This document shows positions 1 to 8,731 of a stretch of 64,000 nt of DNA, piece by piece. Location: assembly GCF_011927825.1 (NCBI RefSeq), contig NZ_JAATJI010000002.1, positions 62,001 to 126,000 of the forward strand, given 5' to 3'. The first letter of the stretch is position 1. The number at the start of each line of letters is the position of its first letter. The position numbers and the translations under genes are program-made. The notes beneath the pieces were generated by a model that was given only the letters and a program-made list of their open reading frames with translations, did not search any database and was not told the DNA's origin. The DNA comes from Polymorphobacter fuscus (GTDB lineage: Bacteria; Pseudomonadota; Alphaproteobacteria; Sphingomonadales; Sphingomonadaceae).

Positions 1-2
1 CG

Positions 3-623
3 ACGCTGGTGACAACGCCCGGCGCCTATTCCGGCCCGACGCTCAACCTGTCGCCTTATGCCACGGGGGACTATAATTTCACCTTCGGGCCGGTGAACGT
101 CGGCCCCGGCCTGACCTTTACCGCTGCCCCCGGCGGCGGCGGCAACAGCGGCCAGGGTTCGGTCGTCGGCCAGGGCAGCTATGGCCTCAATGCCAACGGC
201 AGCTTTGGCGGCTCGGCGGTCTATATCGGCGTGGATTCGGGCACCGGCTATGCCCAGATCACCTTCGCATCGGCGCAGACGCAATTCTACGGCTTTTGGA
301 ACTATGCCCCGGGCATCGGTAACGCGCCGACCCTTTCGACGCTCGACGTTTCGGGCAATGTCCTTCAGTCGTTCGACCTCAGCGCGTTGGCGCCGATCTC
401 CACCCCGGGCGGCTTCAATGCCTTTGCCTTCCGCGGCATCGAAGGCACCGACCAGTTCCATGGTGTCCGCTTTGGCGGCAGCTATATCCTCCTTGCCGCC
501 ACTGCCGATGGCGATCCCGTCGGTGGTGTGCCGGAACCAGCCAGCTGGGCAATGCTGATCACGGGCTTCGGCCTTGTCGGTGCAGCTGCCCGTCGTCGTC
601 GGAGCGTTGCCGTAGCCGCCTGA
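3..623 (+). CDS. PEPxxWA-CTERM sorting domain protein (5' partial)
   Basis: The reading frame is open from the window edge, so the true start lies upstream; GTG at 9 is only the first in-frame start visible. About 206 residues remain: a Gly/Ala/Asn-rich, beta-type extracellular body, then VPEPASWAML, a hydrophobic stretch and a terminal RRRR cluster. This tripartite tail is the PEPxxWA variant of the PEP-CTERM signal, which in sphingomonads is thought to be handled by an exosortase and leaves the protein at the cell surface or in exopolysaccharide. No exosortase gene is in the window. The function of the body is unknown. A clear intrinsic terminator follows the stop. Confidence 0.85.
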   Translation, partial: TLVTTPGAYSGPTLNLSPYATGDYNFTFGPVNVGPGLTFTAAPGGGGNSGQGSVVGQGSYGLNANGSFGGSAVYIGVDSGTGYAQITFASAQTQFYGFWNYAPGIGNAPTLSTLDVSGNVLQSFDLSALAPISTPGGFNAFAFRGIEGTDQFHGVRFGGSYILLAATADGDPVGGVPEPASWAMLITGFGLVGAAARRRRSVAVAA

Positions 624-648
624 CCGCGGCCGCGCAGCGTCAAACCTG

Positions 649-680
649 CCCTGCCGGCACCCGCCGGCAGGGTTTTTTGT
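649..680 (+). terminator. Rho-independent terminator after the PEP-CTERM gene
   Basis: Perfect 10-bp stem CCCTGCCGGC / GCCGGCAGGG (649-658 and 663-672) with a 4-nt loop, followed directly by six T residues. It lies 26 bp past the stop codon and before the next gene on the same strand. Confidence 0.9.
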
Positions 681-729
681 TGTTGTCGGCCGCTTGACCC
701 CCGCACCGGCGTCCATATCAGATGATAGC

Positions 730-1254
730 GTGACCCTGTCCGACACGCGCCGCGCCGCCATGCTCGATGCGCTCGCCGACCATGTTCTGGCGCATGGGCT
801 GGCGGCGTCGAGCTTGCGGCCACTCGCCAAGGCCGCCGGCCTCAGCGATCGCATGCTGCTGTACCATTTCAAGGACAAGAATGCGGTGCTGGCCGCAACG
901 CTGGCAACGATCGCATCGCGGCTGACGGTCATGCTCGGGGATGCCGTGGCCGCGCCGATGCCGCTGCCGGAGGTGCGGGCGCGGCTGGTCCCGCTGCTGC
1001 TCGGCGACGCGCTCTGGCCCTATATGCGCGTCTGGCTGGAAATGGCGGCGCTGGCGGCGCAGGGCGATGCGCTGTTTGCCGAGGTCGGCGAAGCGATCGG
1101 GCGCGGATTTTATGCCTGGGGCTATGCCCAGGTCGCCGCCCCGACGCCCGAACGGCGCGCCATCGATGCTGCGCAGCTGCTGACGAGCCTGGAAGGCATG
1201 GTGCTGCTGAAAAGCATCGGCATGGAGGATGTGGCGCGGCTGGCCGCCGGCTGA
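730..1254 (+). CDS. TetR/AcrR family transcriptional regulator
   Basis: 174 residues from GTG 730 (an in-frame TTG at 694 would add 12). The N-terminus has the TetR helix-turn-helix layout: an initial helix (RRAAMLDALADHVL), then SLRPLAKAAGLSDRMLLYHF, where the LLYHF recognition helix followed by KDKNAVL is typical. The C-terminal ~120 residues form the variable ligand-binding domain. It stands between the terminator upstream and a glycosyltransferase gene about 100 bp downstream. The target and ligand cannot be told. Neither start has a strong Shine-Dalgarno sequence. Confidence 0.85.
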   Translation: MTLSDTRRAAMLDALADHVLAHGLAASSLRPLAKAAGLSDRMLLYHFKDKNAVLAATLATIASRLTVMLGDAVAAPMPLPEVRARLVPLLLGDALWPYMRVWLEMAALAAQGDALFAEVGEAIGRGFYAWGYAQVAAPTPERRAIDAAQLLTSLEGMVLLKSIGMEDVARLAAG

Positions 1255-1355
1255 CCCGTTCCGCGCCGGGCCGCGCCGCCGGTGACAGGGGTGCACCGCC
1301 CCAACCCGGTCACAATGCTGTTCTATGGTCCGGGCGAGTGTTGAAGGAACCTGGC

Positions 1356-2546
1356 GTGGCGACAGCCTATCGACGGCCTGACATCGACGACGACACAGCC
1401 GCTGCCCCGCGGCCGCTGCGCATCGCGATGTTTTCGGGCAATTACAATTATGTCCGGGACGGCGCCAACCAGTCGCTCAACAAGCTGGTGGCGTTCTTCG
1501 AGGCGCAGGGCAATAGCGTCCGCGTCTATTCGCCGACCAGCGACACGCCGGCGTTCGCGCCGGCCGGCACGTTGATCTCGGTGCCGTCGGTCGCCATTCC
1601 GGGCCGCTCCGAATATCGCATTGCCCGCCCGCTGCCGCAGGCGCTGAAGCGCGATATCCGCGCCTTCGCCCCCGACATCGTCCATCTGGCAGCCCCCGAT
1701 CTGCTCGGCCATTCGGCTAAGAAACTGGCGCATGACATGGGGGTGCCGGTCGTGGCGTCCTTCCACACCCGTTTCGAAACCTATCTCGAATATTATGGCC
1801 TGGGTTGGGCCCGCCCGGCCGGCGAACGCTTGCTGCGCAACTTCTACGAAGGGCTCGACGAGGTGTTCGTCACGTCGCAGGGCTTTGGCGACGTGCTGCG
1901 CGAACAGGGCTTGATCGGCCATAGCGCGGTCTGGAGCCGGGGCGTCGACAAGGCGCGGTTTCATCCATCGAAGCGCTCGCTCGACTGGCGGCGCAGCCTG
2001 GGTATCGGTGATGCCGAGCCCGTGATTGCCTTTGTCGGCAGGCTGGTGCTCGAAAAGGGCCTGGATACGGTCGCGGCGGCTGTCGAAACGCTGCGCGCCC
2101 GCGGTGTTGCGCACCGCTTGCTGGTGGTCGGTGAAGGTCCGGCGCGGGCGCATTTCGAAGCGCTGGTTCCGGACGCGATCTTTACCGGCGCGCTGGTCGG
2201 CGAGGATCTGCCCACCGCCTATGCCAGCGCCGAAGTGCTGCTCAACCCGTCGACGACCGAAACCTTCGGCAACATCAACCTTGAAGCCATGGCCAGTGGC
2301 ATCCCGATCGTCGCGGCCGTGGCGACCGGCAGCAACTGCCTGGTCGATGACGGCGTCACCGGTCGGCTGGTCGAACCCGGCGACATCGCCGGATTTGCCG
2401 ATGCGCTGGCCTTTTACCTCGGCAACTCGGGCGCCCGTGCGGCCGCCGGCCGGGCCGGGCTGGCCAACGCCCAGGCCTATGATTGGGACAGGATCAACGG
2501 CGCCGTGCTCGACCGCTATCGCACCATCCTTGCAGACCGCCGTTAA
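1356..2546 (+). CDS. GT4-family glycosyltransferase (group 1)
   Basis: About 396 residues from GTG 1356, chosen because AAGGA sits 7 nt upstream; GTG 1338 and TTG 1341 are also in frame. GT-B fold: an N-terminal Rossmann domain starting RIAMFSGNYNYVRDGANQS, as in diglucosyl/mannosyl-lipid transferases, a linker with W-S-R-G-V-D, then a nucleotide-sugar domain with FVGRLVLEKGLD and the EX7E motif in TETFGNINLEAMASG. It probably transfers a sugar from a nucleotide donor to a lipid or phosphatidylinositol-type acceptor at the inner membrane; the acceptor is inferred from family resemblance only. The tmRNA promoter lies over its 3' end. Confidence 0.85.
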   Translation: MATAYRRPDIDDDTAAAPRPLRIAMFSGNYNYVRDGANQSLNKLVAFFEAQGNSVRVYSPTSDTPAFAPAGTLISVPSVAIPGRSEYRIARPLPQALKRDIRAFAPDIVHLAAPDLLGHSAKKLAHDMGVPVVASFHTRFETYLEYYGLGWARPAGERLLRNFYEGLDEVFVTSQGFGDVLREQGLIGHSAVWSRGVDKARFHPSKRSLDWRRSLGIGDAEPVIAFVGRLVLEKGLDTVAAAVETLRARGVAHRLLVVGEGPARAHFEALVPDAIFTGALVGEDLPTAYASAEVLLNPSTTETFGNINLEAMASGIPIVAAVATGSNCLVDDGVTGRLVEPGDIAGFADALAFYLGNSGARAAAGRAGLANAQAYDWDRINGAVLDRYRTILADRR

Positions 2547-2558
2547 GGCGCCTATGTT
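2530..2558 (+). promoter_or_regulatory. Predicted sigma70-type promoter of tmRNA
   Basis: -35 TTGCAG (2530-2535), 17-bp spacer, -10 TATGTT (2553-2558). It overlaps the last codons of the glycosyltransferase and would start transcription near 2565, just ahead of the tmRNA acceptor piece. Confidence 0.55.
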
Positions 2559-2564
2559 GCGGGG

Positions 2565-2920
2565 GTCGGGCTTCGGCCCGTCTATGGCGATAAATAGCGT
2601 CGTGAAATAGATGCAGCGGACCCGGGGGCAGTACCCGGCGGCTCCACCATGAAACCCTTGGTTGATCGCAAGGGCTGCGGGGCCGAACTAGGATCGACGT
2701 GTGTTGAAAGACGAGAGCTTTTGCCCGGCATGAATAAGCCGTTAAATGTTTCAAAAACCCTAAATGCCAACGACAACGAGGCATTCGCAATCGCAGCGTA
2801 ACCTAAGGTCCTCACGGACCTAGTTACACTGGCCGAAAGCGCGGGACGGGCCGCCCCGGGCAACAGAAGCGGAAACCGGCGGTACGGGGAGCACCGAGCA
2901 ACAGAAGCTCCCCACTTTCG
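2565..2920 (+). ncRNA. ssrA: tmRNA, circularly permuted two-piece form
   Basis: The acceptor piece comes first: a T-arm-like segment, then an acceptor strand CGGCTCC followed by ACCA (2639-2649). After a ~29-nt spacer the coding piece starts with GGGGCCG (2679-2685), which pairs with CGGCTCC to close the tRNA-like domain. The tag frame (2766-2801) reads ANDNEAFAIAA then TAA. Pseudoknot-type GC-rich helices follow to about 2920. This 3'-part-before-5'-part order is the known alphaproteobacterial permutation; the precursor is cut and the spacer removed. tmRNA rescues stalled ribosomes and tags the nascent protein for ClpXP. The ends are estimates, the 5' one from the predicted promoter. The adaptor gene sspB follows directly. 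Confidence 0.93.
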
Positions 2921-2995
2921 CCTTGCATGGCTTGACCCATCGATCGGGACACGTCACTTGGGCGACTTCAACCGGGGCAAGACGGATAGGCCAAC

Positions 2996-3466
2996 GTGAC
3001 CGAATCGACGCCCGACAGCCTGATCCCCTATGACGAGATCGTCCAGGACGCGTTGCGCAACGTGGTGCGCACGGTGCTGGAGCGGATCGATGCCGATGGC
3101 GGCCTGCCCGGCGCCCATCATTTCTACATCGCCTTTCGCACCCGCGCGCCGGGGGTCGATATTCCGCGGCATCTGATGGAACGCTACCCCGAAGAAATGA
3201 CCATCGTCATCCAGCACCGCTACTGGGATCTGGCGATCGACGACGAGGGCTTCCAGATCGGCCTCAGTTTTAACCAGGTCCCGGCGAAGCTGCGCATTCC
3301 CTTCGCTGCCGTGACCGGCTTTGTCGACCCGGCCGTCAATTTCGCGCTGCAGTTCGCGCCGAAGGAAGGCGAAGCGACGGTGCTGCCCGACCCCGAGCCC
3401 GAACCGCCGGCACCGATCGAGCCGGGTTCGAACGTCGTCACGCTGGACCGCTTCCGCAAGAAATAG
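2996..3466 (+). CDS. sspB: SspB-family ClpXP adaptor protein
   Basis: 156 residues from GTG 2996, with AGG 5 nt upstream. The N-terminal ~110 residues fit the alphaproteobacterial SspB fold (IPYDEIVQDALRNVVR, FYIAFRTRAPGV, YPEEMTIVIQH, FQIGLSFNQVPAKLRIPF). An acidic Pro/Glu linker follows, ending in VVTLDRFRKK, which matches the C-terminal ClpX-binding tail of SspB. The protein tethers SsrA-tagged substrates to ClpXP. It lies 76 bp after tmRNA, so tag source and tag adaptor are neighbours. fumC follows 93 bp later on the same strand. Confidence 0.92.
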   Translation: MTESTPDSLIPYDEIVQDALRNVVRTVLERIDADGGLPGAHHFYIAFRTRAPGVDIPRHLMERYPEEMTIVIQHRYWDLAIDDEGFQIGLSFNQVPAKLRIPFAAVTGFVDPAVNFALQFAPKEGEATVLPDPEPEPPAPIEPGSNVVTLDRFRKK

Positions 3467-3559
3467 CGTCCGTTCGGGCGGACGCGCCGGATTCGTCATG
3501 CGGGCTTCGCAACACCGTGCCAACGGGCTAACCGGGCGCCATCGCGACCGGAGACACAC

Positions 3560-4939
3560 ATGACCACCCGCACCGAAACCGACAGCTTTGGCCCCATCGA
3601 GGTTCCGGCGGACGCCTATTGGGGCGCGCAGACCCAGCGATCGATCGGCAATTTCCCGATCGGCGACACGCGCATGCCGCTGCCGCTGATCCACGCGCTG
3701 GCGCGCGTCAAGCAGGCGGCAGCCATCGTCAACCGCAGCCACGGCCTCGACCCGGCGCTTGCCGATGCCATCGGGGCGGCCGCGGCCCAGGTGGCGGCCG
3801 GCGCCTTCGATGACCAGTTTCCGCTCGTGGTGTGGCAGACCGGCAGCGGTACCCAGACCAACATGAACGTCAACGAAGTCATCGCCGGCCGCGCCAACGA
3901 GGTGCTGACCGGGCGGCGCGGCGGAAAGTCGCCGGTGCACCCCAACGATCATGTCAACATGTCGCAAAGCAGCAACGACAGCTTCCCGACGGCCATGCAT
4001 GTCGCGGTGGCGCTGGCATTGCGCGGCCGGCTGCTGACGGCGCTGCGGGGGCTGGCGGCCGCATTCCGCGCGCACGAGGCGGAATGGGCCGCCATCGTCA
4101 AGATCGGTCGCACCCATATGCAGGATGCGGTGCCGATGACGCTGGGGCAGGAGGCATCGGCCTGGGCGCAGACCTGCGAGGACAATGCCGACCGGATCGT
4201 CGCGCTCTGGCCGCGCCTGTCGCGCCTGGCGCAGGGCGGCACCGCCGTCGGCACCGGGCTTAATGCGCCCGAAGGCTTTGGCGAGGCCTTTGTCGCGGCG
4301 CTGTCCGGCGTGACCGGCGGCGTGCCATGGGTCAGCGCCCCCAACAAGTTCGAAGCACTGGCGACCAATGACACGATGGTGGAGGTCGCCGGCGTGCTCA
4401 CCACCGTCGCTGTCGGCCTGACCAAGATCGCCAACGACCTGCGGCTGCTCGGGTCCGGCCCGCGCGCCGGGCTGGGCGAACTGGCGCTGCCCGAAAACGA
4501 ACCCGGCAGCTCGATCATGCCGGGCAAGGTCAACCCCACCCAGTGCGAGGCGCTGACCATGGTCTGTGCCCAGGTCATCGGCAATGCCCATGCGGTGTCG
4601 ATCGGCGGCCTGCAGGGGCATCTGCAGCTCAATGTCTTCAAGCCCTTGATCGCGCACAACCTGCTCGGCAGCATCGCCATCCTTTCCGATGCGATCGACA
4701 GCTTCCAGCTGCGCTGCGTCGAAGGCATCGCCCCCAATCGCGCCCGCCTGGCCGAACTCGTCGACCGCTCGCTGATGCTGGTGACGGCGCTGGCGCCGGA
4801 AATCGGCTATGACGCGGCCGCGGCGATCGCCAAGAAGGCGCACCACGACGGCACCTCGCTTCTGGAAGCGGCACTGGCGCTCGGCAGCATCGACGAAGCC
4901 GGCTTCCGCGCGGCGGTTCGGCCCGAAACGATGGTGTGA
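3560..4939 (+). CDS. fumC: Class II fumarate hydratase
   Basis: 459 residues, the usual size for the iron-independent fumarase of the TCA cycle (fumarate + water to malate). It shows the family landmarks [13 protein letters not shown], the [19 protein letters not shown] active-site segment, [10 protein letters not shown], and the superfamily signature [13 protein letters not shown] with its catalytic serine loop. The ATG at 3560 is preceded by CGGAGACACAC, giving GGAG at good spacing. A cytosolic homotetramer is expected from the family. Confidence 0.97.
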   Translation: MTTRTETDSFGPIEVPADAYWGAQTQRSIGNFPIGDTRMPLPLIHALARVKQAAAIVNRSHGLDPALADAIGAAAAQVAAGAFDDQFPLVVWQTGSGTQTNMNVNEVIAGRANEVLTGRRGGKSPVHPNDHVNMSQSSNDSFPTAMHVAVALALRGRLLTALRGLAAAFRAHEAEWAAIVKIGRTHMQDAVPMTLGQEASAWAQTCEDNADRIVALWPRLSRLAQGGTAVGTGLNAPEGFGEAFVAALSGVTGGVPWVSAPNKFEALATNDTMVEVAGVLTTVAVGLTKIANDLRLLGSGPRAGLGELALPENEPGSSIMPGKVNPTQCEALTMVCAQVIGNAHAVSIGGLQGHLQLNVFKPLIAHNLLGSIAILSDAIDSFQLRCVEGIAPNRARLAELVDRSLMLVTALAPEIGYDAAAAIAKKAHHDGTSLLEAALALGSIDEAGFRAAVRPETMV

Positions 4940-5027
4940 TCCGCACGCGCCGGCGCGCGATGCGCGGATCGACCATCACTGGCCGTCCCCCCGTGACGGC
5001 GGCGCCACAACCGGCTAACGACGGTCG

Positions 5028-5684
5028 ATGACCGAATTTGCTCGTCCCGCGTCCCACCGGCCCCCGCGTCGCGGGTTGATGTTCGTGTTGTCGTCGCCCT
5101 CGGGCGCCGGCAAGACGACCCTGTCCCGCCGCTTGCTCGAAGGGGATGGCGATATCACCCTGTCGGTCTCGGCGACGACCCGGCCACCGCGGCCGGGGGA
5201 GGTCGACGGCAAGGATTACTGGTTCGTCTCACCCGATCGCTTCGCCGACATGGTGCGCGACGACCAGCTGCTCGAATGGGCAACGGTGTTCGGCCACCGC
5301 TATGGCACGCCGCGCGGCCCGGTCGAGGCGGCGCTGCACGAGGGCCATGACGTGCTGTTCGATATCGACTGGCAGGGCACCCAGCAGCTGCAGCAGACCG
5401 ATGCCGCCAGCGACCTGGTGCGGGTGTTCATCCTGCCGCCGGACCTTGCCGAGCTGGAACGCCGGCTGATGGGGCGGGCGACCGACCCGATCGATGTCAT
5501 CACCGGGCGCATGGCCCGGGCCCGCGATGAAATCAGCCACTGGGGCGAATATGATTACATCCTGGTTAACGACAACGCCGACCTGTGCCTTGCGGAGCTG
5601 CGGGCGATCCTGAAGGCGGAGCGGCTGCGCCGCAAGCGCCAGCTCGGCCTTGCCGACTTCGTTCGCGGGATGCTGGGGCAATGA
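5028..5684 (+). CDS. gmk: Guanylate kinase
   Basis: 218 residues; converts GMP + ATP to GDP + ADP. The P-loop is SSPSGAGKTTLSRRL (near residue 25), followed by the GMP-binding segment VSATTRPPRPGEVDGKDYWF and the lid region with GRMARARDEI. The ~15 residues before the P-loop form a short extension; an internal ATG 54 nt downstream (at LMFVLSS) would remove it. The stop overlaps the next gene's ATG as ATGA, so the two are probably translationally coupled. Confidence 0.96.
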   Translation: MTEFARPASHRPPRRGLMFVLSSPSGAGKTTLSRRLLEGDGDITLSVSATTRPPRPGEVDGKDYWFVSPDRFADMVRDDQLLEWATVFGHRYGTPRGPVEAALHEGHDVLFDIDWQGTQQLQQTDAASDLVRVFILPPDLAELERRLMGRATDPIDVITGRMARARDEISHWGEYDYILVNDNADLCLAELRAILKAERLRRKRQLGLADFVRGMLGQ

Positions 5685-6337
5685 CGCGCCTTGCCCTGTT
5701 GCTGGCGGCCGGGCTCGTGCTGGCGCCGGTTGCGGTCGCCGTGGCGGCGCCATCGACATATTGGCAGCGGGATATCACGCCCGCCGATCGCAAGCGGCTG
5801 GCACGGCTGTGGGAGGCATGGACGCGGTCGCTCAACCAGTCGCAGGCGGCAGGGCAGGGGGCGGCCCTGGCGGCGCTGGGCCCGGTCGTCGTCCCCGATG
5901 CAGCGGCGATGAATGCGGATGCCGATGATGTCGTCGCGGCGCGGGTGGCGGGGCCGCTGCCCACGGCGGGCAGCTATCGTTGCCGCCTGGTCAAGATGGG
6001 ACAGCGCGAAGGCGGCATGGCACCGCCGGCGGCGGCGATGGTGACCGTCGGCGCGCCCGGCGCCTGTCGCATCACGGCCCAGGGCGACGGCCTGCGGTTC
6101 GAACAGCAGGCGGGGCCCGAACGGCTGGTTGGTCGGCTGTACCCTGACGGCGACCGGTTCGTCTTCCTGGGCACGACAAAGCTCGCCGGGGAAACCGCAG
6201 CGATCCACTATGGCGCCGATCCGGACCGCGATGCCGTCGGCGCGCTGCGGGCGATGGATGGCGGCAAGTGGCGGCTGGAGCTGCCCTGGCCGAACTGGCA
6301 GGCCAATCTGGCCATTGTCGAGATCAGCCCGGCCTGA
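5681..6337 (+). CDS. Exported DUF4893-like protein
   Basis: 218 residues from ATG 5681, which overlaps the gmk stop by 4 nt; in-frame starts farther upstream would run inside gmk. There is a clear Sec signal peptide (TRLALLLAAGLVLAPVAVAVAA) cut near residue 22. The mature part opens YWQRDITPADRKRLARLWEAW, which I associate with DUF4893. Two cysteines (SYRCRL and GACRI) could form a disulfide. A role in the periplasm is likely but unknown. Coupling to gmk probably reflects shared transcription rather than shared function. Confidence 0.75.
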   Translation: MTRLALLLAAGLVLAPVAVAVAAPSTYWQRDITPADRKRLARLWEAWTRSLNQSQAAGQGAALAALGPVVVPDAAAMNADADDVVAARVAGPLPTAGSYRCRLVKMGQREGGMAPPAAAMVTVGAPGACRITAQGDGLRFEQQAGPERLVGRLYPDGDRFVFLGTTKLAGETAAIHYGADPDRDAVGALRAMDGGKWRLELPWPNWQANLAIVEISPA

Positions 6338-6362
6338 TGCGCCACCGCAAAGCGGCCGACGC

Positions 6363-7109
6363 ATGCTGACGGACCCCCTGTTCTACATGGCGGCGATTCC
6401 CTCGGTCATCCTGCTCGGCCTCGCCAAGGGCGGCTTTTCGGGAATCGGCATATTGGGCGTGCCGTTGCTGGCGCTGGTGATTTCGCCGGTGCAGGCGGCC
6501 GCAATCCTGCTCCCCATCCTCATCGTCCAGGATGCGATCAGCGTCTGGGCCTTTTACCGCACCCGCGATGATGCCCTGCTGATGCAGATGCTCCCGGCCG
6601 CCGCGATCGGGGTCGCCGCGGGATATCTGTTGGCGGCGCATGTGTCGGTGCCGATGGTCGAACTGGCGGTCGGCGTGATCACTTTGGGGTTCGCGGTCCA
6701 GCGCATTCGCGCCGGCGATGCCAGCGCGGCGACGGTGGCGGGTCGCTGGGGCGGCGCGCTGATGGGGGCGGCATCGGGTTTCACCAGCCAGATCGCCCAT
6801 GCCGGCGGCCCGCCGTTCCAGATGCACGTCATGCCGATGCGGCTCGACCGCGACCGGTTCATCGGCACCAGCGCCATCTTCTTTGCCATCGTCAACTGGA
6901 TGAAGGTGCCGGCCTATGCGGCGCTCGGCCAGTTCACCGCCGCCAACATGAAGGCGGCGGCCGTGCTGATGCCGCTGGCCATCGTGGCGACATGGGCAGG
7001 CGTCCGACTGGTCCGGCGAGTCGACGCCGCCAATTTCTATCGGATCATCTATGCGTTGATGGTGGTGGTCGGCGCCAAGCTGATCTGGGACGGCGCCACG
7101 GGCCTTTGA
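6363..7109 (+). CDS. TSUP-family (TauE/SafE) membrane permease
   Basis: About 248 residues from ATG 6363; the open frame continues upstream but only as a shadow of the preceding gene. The N-terminal repeat has the TSUP glycine motif (LGLAKGGFSGIGILGVPLLAL) and the second half has SGFTSQIAHAGGPPFQMHVM, matching the duplicated TauE/SafE architecture. Seven or eight membrane segments are apparent. Family members export sulfite, sulfoacetate or other small sulfur-containing anions across the inner membrane; the substrate here is unknown. It converges on rlmB with only 4 bp between the stops and no visible terminator. Confidence 0.88.
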   Translation: MLTDPLFYMAAIPSVILLGLAKGGFSGIGILGVPLLALVISPVQAAAILLPILIVQDAISVWAFYRTRDDALLMQMLPAAAIGVAAGYLLAAHVSVPMVELAVGVITLGFAVQRIRAGDASAATVAGRWGGALMGAASGFTSQIAHAGGPPFQMHVMPMRLDRDRFIGTSAIFFAIVNWMKVPAYAALGQFTAANMKAAAVLMPLAIVATWAGVRLVRRVDAANFYRIIYALMVVVGAKLIWDGATGL

Positions 7110-7113
7110 GCCG

Positions 7114-7872
7114 TCAAAGCCCCCGGCGCGCCGCCGCATAAAGCGCAATGGCGCCGGCATTCGATACGTTCAGGCTTTCCATTTCCGGCGCGATCGGCAG
7201 GCGTGCCAGCTGGTCACAGCGTTCGCGCGTCAGGGCGCGCATGCCATCGCCTTCGGCGCCCAGCACGAGGCAGGGCTGCGTCTTGGCGAGCGCCGATTCC
7301 AGGTCGGCCGTCGCTTCACCATCCAGCCCGATGCGCCAGAAGCCGGCCTCGCCGATCTCGTCGAGGGCGCGGGCGAGATTGACGACTCGCGACCATTTCA
7401 GCGTTTCCAGCGCGCCCGACGCCGAGCGGGCGAGCACGCCCGATTCGCCCGGGGCATGCCGGTCCTGCGTCACCAGCGCCCGCGCGTTGAAGGCGGCAGC
7501 GGACCGCATGATGGCGCCGACATTGTGCGGGTCGGTCACCTGGTCGAGCACGATGATCGGTCGATTGGCGCCATCGGTCTGGGCATCGGCGAGAATATCG
7601 CCGAGCCAGACCGATTCCAGCGGTTCGACTTCGAGGACGAACCCCTGGTGCGGTGCGTCGGGTGGCACCAGGCGACCCAGGTCATGGTCGTCGCCAAATT
7701 GGACGTTGAGGCCCTTGGGGATGACAACCACCTTGGCAGTTGCCGGCGTCAGATAGAGTTTGCGGAACACCCGTTCCGGATTGTCGAGCGCTGCAAATAC
7801 CGCATGGCGCCCGTACAGGCGCGGGTAGGTGCTCTTCGGCCCATGGTTCTTCGTGACTGGTCTGCGTCCCAT
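7114..7872 (-). CDS. rlmB: 23S rRNA 2'-O-methyltransferase, TrmH/RlmB type
   Basis: 252 residues. The N-terminal RNA-binding domain (YGRHAVFAALDNPERVFRKLYL) is followed by a SPOUT domain with its three motifs: DQVTDPHNVGAIMRSAAAF, LVLGAEGDGMRALTRERCD and IAPEMESLNVSNAGAIALY. These motifs build the trefoil knot that binds S-adenosylmethionine. The family methylates the ribose of G2251 in the 23S rRNA peptidyl-transferase loop. RlmB is the best match by length and motifs, but other TrmH-family rRNA ribose methylases cannot be excluded. Confidence 0.9.
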   Translation of the reverse strand: MGRRPVTKNHGPKSTYPRLYGRHAVFAALDNPERVFRKLYLTPATAKVVVIPKGLNVQFGDDHDLGRLVPPDAPHQGFVLEVEPLESVWLGDILADAQTDGANRPIIVLDQVTDPHNVGAIMRSAAAFNARALVTQDRHAPGESGVLARSASGALETLKWSRVVNLARALDEIGEAGFWRIGLDGEATADLESALAKTQPCLVLGAEGDGMRALTRERCDQLARLPIAPEMESLNVSNAGAIALYAAARRGL

Positions 7873-7921
7873 GGCGGGGGCTTAGCGGCTAAGCCCCCGC
7901 TTGTCATGCGGCGCCTTCGGA

Positions 7922-8461
7922 TCAGCCCTTGCTGGCTTCGACGGCCTTGTTGAAGTCCTCGGCTGACATCTGGAGCAACAAGCCGCTCGGACCGTTCGTG
8001 AACGACGTCGCCGGCACATTGACGTCGCCCTTGGGGGTCGTCACGAGCACGAGGTCACCGGCAACCGATTTCACCGAGCCGATCACCGTCTGGCCAGCCT
8101 GGCCGCGCACTTCGGTGCCGGGAACGAGCTTGGCCATCAATGCTGCCTTGGCTTCGTTCGCCGCCTGGCCGGCAGCGGCATCGAGCTGCGCCTTTGTCGT
8201 CGTCAGCACCGGGCCATTGGCCCCGGCGCCGAAGGACGCGACCGGAATGGCGAGCTTGTTGGTGCCGGTATCGACGGTGACCATGTCGCCATTGACCGAT
8301 TCCACCTTGGCAGCTTCGCCGCCGGCCGTGTCGTACACGGTCGCGCCGGCCTTCAACTGGTCAGTGACCGACGCCGCGGGTGCGGCGGCCGGGGCCTGCG
8401 CCGTGGCGACGGATGCCGTGGCCAGCGCCACGCCCGTCAACAACATGGAAAAAACGCGCAT
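7922..8461 (-). CDS. Exported protein with internal duplication
   Basis: 179 residues with a signal peptide (MRVFSMLLTGVALATASVATAQA). The mature part holds two copies of a ~50-residue unit of pattern LKxGxxVYDxxGxxxxKVxxVxGDxVxVxTxxxxxxIPxxSF (residues ~35-85 and ~112-162), each followed by a T/S-rich segment and a short helix. The unit resembles a small beta-barrel of KOW or PRC kind. Function unknown; periplasmic or surface location is inferred from the signal peptide. tRNA-Tyr lies just upstream on the same strand. Confidence 0.7.
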   Translation of the reverse strand: MRVFSMLLTGVALATASVATAQAPAAAPAASVTDQLKAGATVYDTAGGEAAKVESVNGDMVTVDTGTNKLAIPVASFGAGANGPVLTTTKAQLDAAAGQAANEAKAALMAKLVPGTEVRGQAGQTVIGSVKSVAGDLVLVTTPKGDVNVPATSFTNGPSGLLLQMSAEDFNKAVEASKG

Positions 8462-8571
8462 CGATAGACTCCCGCTTTGGTTGATTGCGGGACGCTAATG
8501 CACGGCAACCATAAAGGGATGCAGTCGAACGTTGCGATTGCGACCAGCCGTTCCCGGCCGGGGGCAAAGCG

Positions 8572-8657
8572 TGGTGGAGGGGGTTGGATTTGAACCAACG
8601 TAGGGAAAACCCGGCAGATTTACAGTCTGCTGCCATTGACCGCTCGGCCACCCCTCC
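8572..8657 (-). tRNA. tRNA-Tyr (GTA)
   Basis: 86 nt on the minus strand including the encoded CCA. Acceptor stem GGAGGGG/CCCCTCC, anticodon loop CTGTAAA giving GTA, a long class II variable arm and T-loop GTTCAAATCC. Confidence 0.95.
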
Positions 8658-8731
8658 ATGGGTACGCCAGACGAAGCGCGCCTAGTGGCGAATGGGGGGG
8701 CGGGTGTCAACGGCTTTGACGCAGTCACCGC

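Noticed and set aside
2582..2863. Short open frames across the tmRNA
   Set aside because: They overlap the tRNA-like domain and the tag frame of a clear tmRNA, so they are not protein genes.
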